Assembly (NCBI GenBank): GCA_019925795.1
Contig: CM034310.1
Span: 9,958,869-10,022,868 of the forward strand
DNA length: 64,000 nucleotides
Direction: 5' to 3'
Source: Dendrobium chrysotoxum
Taxonomy: Eukaryota; Streptophyta; Magnoliopsida; Asparagales; Orchidaceae
This document shows, piece after piece, positions 43,611 to 53,731 of the stretch (its first letter is position 1; every line of letters begins with the position of its first letter). A program made the position numbers and the translations under genes. The notes beneath the pieces were generated by a model. That model ran no database searches. It was not told the DNA's origin and saw only the letters and a list, made by a program, of their open reading frames with translations.

Positions 43611-44385
43611 TTAGAGTGTTTCTTTCGGAAGGTGGGACATCAGGAGGGACAGGATACTGAAGGTCATATTTTATTTCTAAGGCATAATGAATGAGATGAT
43701 CTAAAGCTAGATTTGGGTGATGTCTGTGACCCGGATCTCTAATAGTGGTGAAGTGTTCTATGTATCGGATAATAAGGTCAGAGGCATTAAACTCTCTACG
43801 GGCCATGATGTAGTATGTGGTCAAGGACAGTAACGGGGTGATGTTAATTCGATCCTCCGCCTTTGGAATGACAGAGGAATGAAGGACATGCTGAATTGTC
43901 AGTGCATCCTTAAGAAGTGAAGTGCAAGCGTTGTCATGATATGGTGCGTTTGTATTATGAAGGAAGTGATTGGCGACACTCCAATCATAGTCAGGATTAG
44001 TGATAAGCATGTAGAGTTTGTCGCGAATGACAGAAAGGTTAAGAATATTGTGAAAATCTTGGGTAGTTAGTTCCACAGGACGTTGATTGACGTATGAGCA
44101 AAGAGTGGAATAGTCCGCGAAAATGTGCAAATTGGCAAAGAAAATTTGAAGGAGTTCAAGATTAAAAGGAAAGGCTAAGTTCAGGATGAAGGTGAGGGAG
44201 GTGTGTGCGAACAGATCAAGAATAGGATAGGTGAGGGTGCGGATATTTACTATTTTAGAATGCGTGATCCCCACGTCATGATAGCACTCGAAAGCAGCCT
44301 GATCGGCTGCATTTGGGAAGCGAGGATCAACATGTCCCCGATAGGAACTCGCACCCTTTTGCCGCGAACGTTTGCCACCAACCAT
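43611..44385 (-). pseudogene. Third ORF of copia B, truncated at its 3' end
   Basis: Starts at the ATG at 44383-44385 (MVGGKRSRQKG) and is open for about 250 codons until homology to A ends after DLQYPVPPDVPPS near 43632. The remaining codons run into the element A junction. No stop or frameshift lies inside the homologous part. Compared with A about one residue in five differs, far more than in pol. The acidic linker, helix and proline tail are lost. Function unknown, as for A. Confidence 0.85.
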
Positions 44386-46306
44386 TAGAAATCAAAAGTG
44401 AAGGAAAGTAGAGTAAGATTGGAAGAAAGAGTGTGGAAAATCCTTAAGAAAATGGCTGTTTAAATAGAATTTGTCCTGATCATCCCGTATGATCGCGATA
44501 TCGTCCAGGACGATAGGTGCAATAATTACGGCTAGGACGATTGGTCAAAAAAGTGGTTCGATCGTCCAGGATGATCAGAGAACGTCCAAGACAATTAGAC
44601 ACAGACGATCGTCCCGAGGAGTCAGGCTGGACGATCGTTGACGAAAAGTATCATCCAGGATGATTAGGTGGATCATCCAGGACGATATACAATAAATATG
44701 TCGGACGGGCCGAATTCGAATCGTCCAGCGGCATGACATGTGGATCGTCCAGGACGATAAAGTGGATCGTCCAGGACGATGGCCAATAATGGGTGCAATA
44801 TCAGCCGTTTGATAAGATCAGGAGGATATGGATCATATCGTCTGGGATGATATATGGATCGTCCAGGACGATCACCAGTAATTGGTGTTTCTCAGCAGTA
44901 GGAGCAGCGTTGGGACGATTTTGAATGGATCGTCCAGGACGATGTTTGGATCGTCCAGGACAAAGAGGATCGTCCAGGACGATCGGGGTATCGTCCAGGT
45001 CGATGTGAAGAAAACAGAAAAGGATGGAGGATGGAGATGACAGATCAAGATCCCAAAAACACAACCAGTAAAATGAAAAAAAACCAAAACAAAAAGTGAA
45101 GAAAACCTGGAATAAGAAGGCAAAAAAAATAATGATTTCCAGTAAAACAGAATTCTCCCTTAATTTTCAATCCAAAAACCAATAAGAAGATGATTGACAG
45201 TGATGAAAGCCAGAAAAGGTTTGAAAAATCAACTTTCGTAACTCCGACCCCGGGCAGCTTATCGATGCAAACCTCTTTCAAAACAAAAATCCGATTCAGA
45301 AGAAAAGAAATTAGATTTGAAAAGAGATCCTTTCAAGCCTCGTTCCAGAAAAATATCTGATATAATAGTGTTACAAAGTAAGAAATCAGAAATTAGGATT
45401 TTCAAACACAAGCTTTTGAACGTATTAAGCGGCACATGGATTTTTCTAAGACCTTTAACGATCTAAAAGGAAAGAAAGCTTGGTTGGGCTCATTTTGTGC
45501 CTCTTTTTCAATTTATTTGGTGCTTTGCGCATCTTTTCATTTTTGATACACTTTGTGTATCTTTTAGTTGGCGATTTTTTGCATCTTTTCAGCTTTGGGC
45601 TCATTTTATGCCTCTTTTTTAATTTATTTGGCGCACTGCGCATCTTTTGTAAGCTTTCTCCTTTTCATAATCATTAAAGAGTCTCAGCTGTGAAATTATC
45701 TTCCAGACATAGGAGATGACTCTCCACAGTAAGGAAGAATGACTCACAAAACAAAAACCATACATCATATGAATGCAATCACTTGGTTTAGAAAATCAAA
45801 CTAATGACTCAAGACTTTGAAAATACTATTGATATGAGGTAGATTACTGTAGGAAGATAAAATAATCTCTATTTCGAAAACTAACATTTTAATTTTGAAG
45901 AGGATTTTTATCCAAAAGAAACTATACACCAGTAATGGAGTTAGAGGAAGAGAAACAATCATCAATGTTTCTTCCCTTTAACAGATTCAGTGGAATCAAT
46001 CACTGCTTACCAGCTTCCAAATAAAAATAAGGTAAAACTCCCAGTCAGAAATTCAGATTATCAGAAGTAGTGAACGATGATCAGATTTTGAAAAGCATAA
46101 AATAGTAAGTGCAAGATATGAACCAGTGAATAAAAAGCAGGTAGAAAATCATGTCAAAGTAAATGCTCAAATCAAACTAACAGCAAGGCTAAAATAGAAA
46201 TCAGCAGAAGAAATAAAATCAGCTGAAAGAAAATAATCAAACCAAATACTAACTAATAAAAAATAGAATAACAATCAGAACAATCAGAAATCAGTAGTCA
46301 TCAGAA
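44386..46306 (-). other. Non-coding spacer of B with palindrome array
   Basis: Counterpart of 38631-40589 in A. It holds the TATA-like box (44459-44466), the palindrome array (44479-45004, about fourteen units by eye, mostly with 6- or 7-base spacers) and a repeat pair (about 45487-45540 and 45598-45650) matching the one in A. No supported gene; open frames inside are not conserved in length with A. Confidence 0.75.
44459..45004 (-). promoter_or_regulatory. Internal promoter candidate before the third ORF (B)
   Basis: TATA-like octamer (44459-44466, tatttaaa on the - strand), 74 bases upstream of the ATG, preceded by palindromes from 44479 to 45004, many of them the exact atcgtccaggacgat. 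Same order and distance as in A, although the surrounding sequence differs, which argues for function. Confidence 0.65.
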
Positions 46307-47100
46307 TCAAGCATTTATATCAATCACTCCTAATCTGGTTCTCAAAATGCTGAATGAGCCAAAGTCCAGTGGTTTAGTGAATATGTCAGCCAGCTGATTT
46401 TCAGTTGCTACATGATGTAGCTCAATGTCCCCTTTTGTAATATGGTCCCTAATGAAGTGATGCCTTATATCAATGTGTTTGGTCCTATAATGTTGGATTG
46501 GATTCTTAGAGATACAGATGGCACTAGTATTATCACACAGAACAGAAATTGTGCCAACAAGTAATCCTAAATCCAAGACTTGTTGCTTCAACCAAAGAAC
46601 TTGGGCCACACAACTCCCTAAGGCAATGTACTCAGCTTCAGTAGTGGAAAGTGCAATTGAGTTCTATTTTCTACTGGACCAGGAGACTAAAGACTGTCCT
46701 ATGAATTGACAAGTTCCAGAGGTGCTCTTTCTATCCACCCTACACCCCGCAAAGTCAGAATCAGAATATCCAATGATCTCAAAAGAGGTGATGTGCCTAG
46801 GGTACCAGATTCCTAGGTTTGGGGTCCCTAAAAGATATCTAAGAATTCTCTTAACAGCAGTCAGGTGGGACTCTTTAGGATCAGCCTGAAACCTAGCGCA
46901 AAGACAGACACTAAACATGATATCAGGTCGGCTAGTAGTCAGGTAAAGCAGTGATCCTATTATTCCTCTATACTTCTTCTGATCAACAGATTTTGCATTT
47001 GAATCCTTATCTAATTGAACTGAGGAGGTCATGGGAGTATTGATTGGCTTAGCTTTGTCCATTTCATATTTTTTCAAAATGTCCTTAGTGTATTTAGGTT

Positions 47101-48003
47101 GGATTACATCAAGGATCAGCTTTAAGCCCATATCTTTTCGCGTTAGTCATGGATGTTCTCACTAGACATTTACAAGAGGATGTACCTTGGTGTATGCTTT
47201 TTGCTGATGATATTCTTCTTGTTGACAAGACTAAAGAGGGAGTTGAAGGTAAACTTGAAGTCTGGAGATCAACCTTAGAGTCTAAAGGTTTTCGCTTGAG
47301 TAGATCTAAAACTGAATATATGGAGTGTAATTTTAGCAGTAATAGACCTAGTGAGGGGATTGTGACTTTGGGCGATCAAGTCATTAATAAGAGTACACAT
47401 TTTAGATATCTTGGATCTATTATTCAGAGTGATGGTGAAATAGATGGGGATGTTATCAGTAGAATTCAAGTTGGATGGTTGAAGTGGAGGAATGCATCAG
47501 GCTTGTTGTGTGATAGAAAAGTCCCCCTTAAACTTAAGGGAAAATTCTATAAGATGGTGGTGAGACCTGCTATGCTTTATGGTGCAGAATGTTGGCCATT
47601 AAAAGAGAAGCACAATACTAAGGTATGTGTTGCGGAGATGAGGATGCTTAGGTGGATGAGTGGATTTACTCTTAGAGATAGGATACGAAATGAGCATATA
47701 CGTGAAAAGGTTGGAGTAGCTCCAGTGGAGGATAAGATTAGAGAGAGTCGCCTTAGATGGTTTGGTCACATAAAACGGCAGCCTTCCGATGACCCAGTTA
47801 GGAAAGTAGAGGTATAGATTTGACTTATGTTAAGAAAGGTAGAGGTAGACCTAAAAAGACTTGGTTAGAAAATATTAGAAATGATCTTTCTCTATTAGAT
47901 TTAAACGAGAATTTGACTTTGAACCGGACACAATGGAGAAAAAGGATTCATGTTGCCGACCCCACATAGTGGGACAAAGGCTTGTTATTGTTGTTGTTGT
48001 TGT
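47101..48003 (+). mobile_element. 5'-truncated RTE-type LINE in copia B pol
   Basis: About 900 bases inserted opposite to B. It holds the 3' part of an RTE reverse transcriptase and ends not in poly(A) but in a TTG repeat (about 47981-48003), as is typical of RTE LINEs. A 15-18 bp target duplication confirms insertion. It starts inside the RT at the segment GLHQGSALSPYLF. Confidence 0.92.
47105..47992 (+). pseudogene. RTE reverse transcriptase C-terminal part
   Basis: Open from the insertion point to 47817 (ATG at 47149 is internal and not a true start). Motifs: GLHQGSALSPYLFALVMD (RT block B'), LFADDILLVD with the FADD catalytic box (about 47197), then SKTEYMEC and the fingerlike C-terminal region (RMLRWMSGFT, RLRWFGHIKRQP) common to RTE elements. 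A frame change near 47815 separates the last part, which reads GRGRPKKTWLE to VADPT, the usual RTE end, near 47970. The upstream endonuclease is absent because of 5' truncation. Confidence 0.9.
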
Positions 48004-50214
48004 TGTCCTTAGTGTATTTAGATTTATTGAGAAAGGTTCCATCATCCGTTTGCCTTATGCTAAACCCCAAAAAGTAGGATAATTCTCCCATCATACTCAT
48101 CTCAAACTCCTTATTCATTATTTTAAAAAACTCATCACATAAATATTTATAAGAAGATCCAAAAATTATATCATCAATATAGATCTGGACAATGAGTAAG
48201 TCATCCCCTAATCTCCTTAGAAAAAGGGTGGTGTCTACGCTCCCCTTAACAAACTCTCTTTCTAACAGGAATGTGCTAAGCCTCTCATACTAAGCTCTGG
48301 GTGCCTGTTTCAATCCATATAAGGCCTTTTTTAATTTATTAACATGATTTGGATGTTGGGAACTCTCAAAACCTAGGGGTTGTTCTACAAAAACATCTTC
48401 TTTTATTACCCCATTTAAAAAGGCACTCTTAACATCCATTTGAAACAGCTTAAATCCCTTATAACAGGCAAAGGCTAGTAGCACTCTAATGGCTTCCAAT
48501 CTAGCTACAAGGGCAAAAGTCTCCTCAAAAGCAATCCCTTTAATCTGATTATATCCCTTAGCCACTAATCTTTCCTTATTCCTAACCACCACACCAGAAT
48601 CATTCATCTTATTCTTAAAGACCCACTTGGTTCCCACAATACTTTAATTTCTAGGTCTTTCTACTAACTCCCAAACATCATTTCTTAAAAATTGATTCAA
48701 TTCTTCCTGCATAGCTAAGATCCAAAACTCATCCGAAAGGGCTTGATTGATGTTGGTGGGTTCAGTCATTGAGATAAAGGCAGAATTGTTTACTTCCTTC
48801 CTAAGTCCATGCCTAGTTCTAACACCTTCAGAAGGGTCTCCTAAGATCAGTTCTTTAGGATGACTCAAAGAATACCTCCAATCTCTAGGCAATGTGGTTT
48901 GAGGTTCTACCCTTTCCTCCAGATTTGTATTTCCAACCCCTTGGGTAACCTCAACAATCTCTTCATCTTCTACTTCAGATCTAGACTCCTTAGGATCAGA
49001 TTCATCAAACACTACATGGGTTGTTTCTTCCACCACCAAAGTCCTCTTATTGAACACCCTAAAGGATTTCCCCATACTTGAATATTCTAAGAACACTCCT
49101 TCATCAGATTTAGGGTCAAATTTTCCTAAGGGTGATTTCCCGTTGTTTAGAATGAAAACCTTATAGCCAAAGACATGGAGGTGGGACAGATTTGGAGTTC
49201 TACCCTTAATGATCTCATAAGGTGTCTTGTTCACTTTGACTCTGACATTCACCCTATTCAGCAGATAACAGGCAGTGTTCACCACTTCAGGCCAAAAGTA
49301 TTTTGGAAGTGAATACTCGGTAAGCAAGGCTCTAGCGGCTTCCACTAAGGTCCTGTTCTTCCTTTCAGCTACCCCGTTCTGCTGAGGGGTCCTAGGAGCT
49401 GAAAAATTGTGACTAATCTCTTGCTCCTCACAAAAACTTCCAAATCTTTCATTTTCAAACTCCCCTCCGTGATCACTATGGATGGTAATAATCTCACATC
49501 CTAACTTCTTCTGAATCCAAGTAGTGAAAGATCTAAACTGATCAAATGACTCAGATTTATGTGACAAAAATTTCACCCAAGTGAACCTCGAATAATCATC
49601 TACAATCACAAACCCATAGACTCTCCCCCCTAAGCTGGCAGTGCTAATGGGTCCAAAGAGGTCCATGTGAAGAACTTCTAAAGGTCTAGAGGTGCTAATG
49701 TCCTTAACAGAGTGAATAGAGGACTGGACTTGCTTCCCTAACTAATAGGCATCACACAGGTGATCCTTAGTGAACTTAAGCTTGGGCACACCTCTAACTA
49801 AGTCCTTTTGGGTGACTCTCCTAAGGTTTTTCATACTGGCATGACACAATCTCCTATGTCATAACCAAGACTCATCAGCAGTAGTTTTTAAGCAAATTGA
49901 ATTATCAGATTTAATGCAACTTACATCCAACTTGTAGACGTTGTTGATCCTTTGCCCTTGCAAAACAACTTCATCATTTAAGCTTAAAATGCAGCCAGTG
50001 GGCAGGAATTTAATGCTGTATCCCTTGTCACAAAGTTGACTGATGCTCAGCAAGTTGTGTTTCAGTCCATCTACAAGCAAAATATTATCAATCATAAAAT
50101 TCTTTGAATCACCAATTATACATGTGCCTACCACCTTCCTGGTGGTGTTATCTCCAAGTGTAACCTTGCCTCCAGCTCTGGCCTCCAGCGAAATGAACTC
50201 ATTTGCATCTCCAG

Positions 50215-52104
50215 TCATGTGTCTAGAACATCCGCTGTCCAGGTACCACATGCTCTCACAAGGTCTTGTGTTAGAGCACCCCTACAAAAATATCAAACGT
50301 CAGTCTTAGGAACCCAAATAGGTTTGGGTTCCTTCTTATGAAAAGAAGAATGCAATGCATACGCGCTGTGCTGTGAAACATGCAGTTTGGTCCTCCACAC
50401 CCAATGTGTACTACGGTGAACAGTGCAAGTGTGGGAAATGTGTCCTAACATGCCACATGAAAAATATCTAATACCAGGAAAAGGATTAACTAAACGTCGT
50501 GAGTGATAGTGCCTCTTCCTAGAAGTGTATGAAACATGCTTTGATGAACATGCAATAGATTTTTCAAAAGGCGGCGATGCATAAAACTGTTCAAAAGTAG
50601 GTGGTTTTTTGTTCTTTTCAAAAGCAGCAATTTTCACTCTTAAAAATTCGTTCTCCTTGTTAAGACTAGCAATCTCAAAAGTTCTTGCACTTTCATTACT
50701 TTCTAATTCACATGCCATATCATTCAATTTCTTAAAGGCAGCTTCTAATTCAACATGCGATATTTTTAATGCATCATGCTCAATAATTAATTCGGAATGC
50801 TTTCTATTCAGTTCATCAAACTCATCTAGTAAAGACATGTGATTGCTATCAATAGTGGAATGATCCTTAATCAATACATCATGCTCTTTTTGCAAAGTCA
50901 GATAATCCAATTTCAAGTTAGCATGGGTTTTTTAAAGCTTCCTATACGATGCATGAATTTTTTCAGATACTTCAAATAATTGATCGTAAGTAAGCTCACA
51001 TACCTCTTCCTGGTCGGACTGACCAGGGTGATCATCCGCCATCAGACATAGATTTGTTTTCTCCTCTTTAGCTTTAGTCTCAGAAGAGTCGGATGCAGAG
51101 TCTGCCCAGAACGCCTTCTGAATCCGCTTCTTGTCCTTTCTGAACTTTGGTTTCACCTCACCCTTCTCCTTGCTTGGGTGAGCCTTGAGTGTAGGACAGT
51201 CTTCCTTTATGTGTCCAGGCTTCCTGCATTCAAAACAAATAGATTCAGATGAACCTTTAAAGTTTCTACTGGTCTTACCTTTATTCCACTTTTAAAAATT
51301 CTTATTCTTCTTCCTTAGAAAGCTCTTGAATTGCCTTGTGATTAAGGCAACATCATCGCTATCAGACCCGTAAGTGCTAACATCTGAATCTTTGGCCTTT
51401 AGGGCCACTGTCTTCTCCTTCTTTTGTTCACCTGCATCAAGTTGTCTTTGGTTCACCCCTTGCTCGTAAGCAATGAATGATCCAAGTAAGCTGTCAATGG
51501 AGTAAGTAATTAAATCTTTAGATTTCGTGATCACAGTAATCTTAGCATCATAAGAAGAAGGCAAACATCTAAGAATTTTGTTCACTCTTTCGTAATTAGT
51601 TAGTTCTCTTCCTAGAGCATGCAAAGAGGTAACGATTTGAGTGAACCTTGTGTACATTTTTGAAATCGTCTCACTAGGTTTCATGCGAAAAAGTTTGTAA
51701 TTATATAACAAGATGTTTAACCTAGACTGTTTGACTTTAATTGTACCTTCATATATTATACACAATCTATCCCAGATTTCTTTACCCGTTGTACAAGTAG
51801 AAACATGCATATAGTCTTCAGATTTTAAAGCACAAAAGAAACAGTTCAAACATTTTGCATTTAACTATGCTAAATCATGATCATCAAAAGTCTAATCTAC
51901 AAACAGGAGTTCAGTTTTCACATTGTTAATTAATCTAAAAGGTGGTTCATATCCATCCTTAACTAACATCCACATGCGATAGTCAATCAATGGAAGAAAA
52001 GTAGACATGCGTGTTTTCCAAAAATAAAAAGGAATATTATCAAATAATGGTGGTCTTGTAATAGAATACCCTTCAGCAGTATTACGATTGTTATAGTTAG
52101 CCAT
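50215..52104 (-). pseudogene. Copia B gag, several stops
   Basis: Gag of B in one frame from the ATG at 52102-52104 (MANYNN) to a stop near 50215, without the frameshift of A but with in-frame stops (about 51892, 51850-51890, 51290, 50930 and 50293). Domains as in A: capsid-like region (51292-51849, MKPSETISKMYTRFTQIV), knuckle near 51220, acidic stretch, long coiled coil (about 50600-50916), C-terminal Cys/His region (about 50390-50480). The TGA at 50293 lies 10-12 bases before the pol overlap begins. Confidence 0.88.
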
Positions 52105-52143
52105 GGATCAAATTCAAAAGTTTTTAAACCTAAATTTTGAATC

Positions 52144-52157
52144 CCTCTCTAATACCA
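52144..52157 (-). other. Copia B primer-binding site, one change
   Basis: TGGTATTAGAGAGG on the - strand. One base differs from the initiator-tRNA-Met complement TGGTATCAGAG, a C-to-T change. Two bases from the LTR end. Confidence 0.88.
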
Positions 52158-52159
52158 CT

Positions 52160-53731
52160 TGAAAGTTCGATAGAGATGTTATGCCCTAGTGAACTAGTCC
52201 CGAGGCTAACCAAGAGGCGGGTTGAATTGGTTATTTAAAAATTTCACAAGGAACAGAAAAATTGTTTCGATACTTTACAGTGGAAACAAGTAAATAAGAA
52301 CGAAAAGATCAATAACAGATATTCACCGAAGCAGTTAATATCAGAAAAGTAAACCAGATTTTATAGTGGTTTGGTCAACTTGACCTACGTCCACTCCCCA
52401 GAGCCTTCCCTCCGGGTATTGCACTAAACAAAAAGTGTCTCTCCTTTTGCTCCCACAGTAAGGCGGAGAAGCTTGTACAAAACCTCCTTTTCACCATACG
52501 GTGAGGCAGAGAACCCGACCTCCTTTTGCTTCCACCTGAAGCGGGCAGAGAACCCTAGATCTTCTAACGAACGATCCTCCCACAACGAACACCAACTAGA
52601 TGAAAGATGACGAGCGGAGAAGACGACTCTGATCCGTGCTTGGAGCAACCTTAGTGAATCCCTCACTAACTCTCCCTCACAAGATCCTCTCTCTCTCTCT
52701 CTCCCAAACTCTCTCTCTCTCTAGGGTTTCTCTGGGAAGGAAAGTGGCAAAAGATATTTCTTGTTTCAAGAAAAAGTTCTTTTATAGGAGGGCTTAAAAT
52801 TTGCCCTAAATCTCAACTGGTCGGCAATGATCGTCCAGGACGATCGGTATATTGTCCTGTACGATCAAATCAAATTCAACTGTTCCATCCTGGACGATCT
52901 GGCTCTTCTGGACGATCAGTAGAAAAAATTATTCATATCATCCCGTACGATCCTGCGATCGTCCGGGACGATTAGTGCAAATCGAGGAATATCGTCCAGA
53001 AGACAGTTCGGGTCGTCTAGAGAAACTTATGCTGGACGACCAAAAAATGACTTGATCGTCCAAGACGATCGGGTATCATTCTGTACAATTAGTTCAAAAA
53101 GTGCCCAAATCGTCCTATACACAATTCGGGTCGTACAGCTGAAATGCACTAGACGATCATGATCATCTAGGATGATATGATCGTCTCAATCAAAAAAAAT
53201 TGCTTTCCTTAATTACCAGATTAAATTAGGCTTGATTGTATTGAATAGTCCAGGATGATACACGTATCATCCGGGACGATCAGACCAAATAACTTAAAAT
53301 AAAAACTTGCCTAACTTGATCTGGCGGCTAAGAATTTCTGATTTGAGCATATCGTCCCGTACGATCCAAAGATCGTCCAGGATGATCGGCTTAATCAGAC
53401 CCTCTTAACTTAGTCGCCCTAATTAGGGTTTCTATTTTTACCTGATCATCCAGGATGATGTGAATATCATCAAGGACGATCTGAACAAAAAATGAACAGA
53501 AACTCTAATTCACTCAAGCTCTCCCCCTGAGTGTGTGTGTGCAAGGTTACTTAGCTGGGGGATCAGTTACATTACAATTGACTCAATAAAAAGAAAAACA
53601 GTACATTGGACACACTTGGACCCGATCTTGAGTTGGCTTGAGTGGCTCGTGATCTTGTGTGCTTGAAACGGGTTAGCCAAGCAAAACACACTGAAAACAT
53701 GTTTGTCATCATCAAAACCAGATTTGCAACA
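52160..53731 (-). repeat. Copia B 5' LTR
   Basis: 1572 bp, TGTTGCAAATC at 53731 to CTTTCA at 52160 on the - strand. Same layout as the A LTRs: conserved start with the cacacacactcagggggag block, palindrome array (about 52830-53481), tataaaa at 52780-52786, CT/GA repeat (about 52687-52722) and U5-like end. The first two units from the TATA side start at 52830 and 52851, 21 bases apart. Confidence 0.92.
52780..53481 (-). promoter_or_regulatory. Palindrome array and TATA box in the B LTR
   Basis: tataaaa at 52780-52786 on the - strand with palindromes from 52830 to 53481 upstream of it. Pairs again with 6-base spacers (cggtat, ctgcga, acacgt, caaaga types). Confidence 0.75.

Larger units (their letters stand above)
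47083..48021 (+). repeat. Target-site duplication of the RTE fragment
   Basis: tgtccttagtgtatttag at 47083-47100 and again at 48004-48021, 18 bases, of which the first two may belong to the TTG tail. Both lie in copia B pol and flank the RTE fragment. Confidence 0.92.
46307..50281 (-). pseudogene. Copia B pol: protease, integrase, RT, RNase H; broken and interrupted
   Basis: Pol of B in the -1 frame relative to gag, with the same overlap as A. Protease: MWYLDSGCSRHMTG at 50210-50251. Gag-pre-integrase near 49800-49860. Integrase: open 48644-49666 (340 codons) with MDLFGP, HSDHGGEF and NGVAERKN all intact. RT: 48290-48637 (FQMDVKSAFLNG, LYGLKQAPRA) and a YIDD box near 48175, then the RTE insertion at 47101-48003, then the RT end and RNase H (46307-47082; YSDSDFAG, CDNTSA, ADIFTKPL). 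Stops include TAG at 49742-49744 and 46664-46666, both at the same codons as stops in A, and one at 48290. Confidence 0.9.
43606..53731 (-). mobile_element. Copia element B (Sirevirus-type), 3' end missing
   Basis: Second copy of the A family, on the - strand. It has a 5' LTR (52160-53731), primer site, gag, pol with an inserted RTE fragment, spacer, palindrome array and the first 250 codons of the third ORF. The 3' end is missing: the third ORF stops at 43606-43611, exactly where the A 3' LTR ends. Pol is very close to A in sequence. The 5-base flank at the LTR (ataac, 53732-53736) is the reverse complement of the gttat at 43606-43610. Confidence 0.92.
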
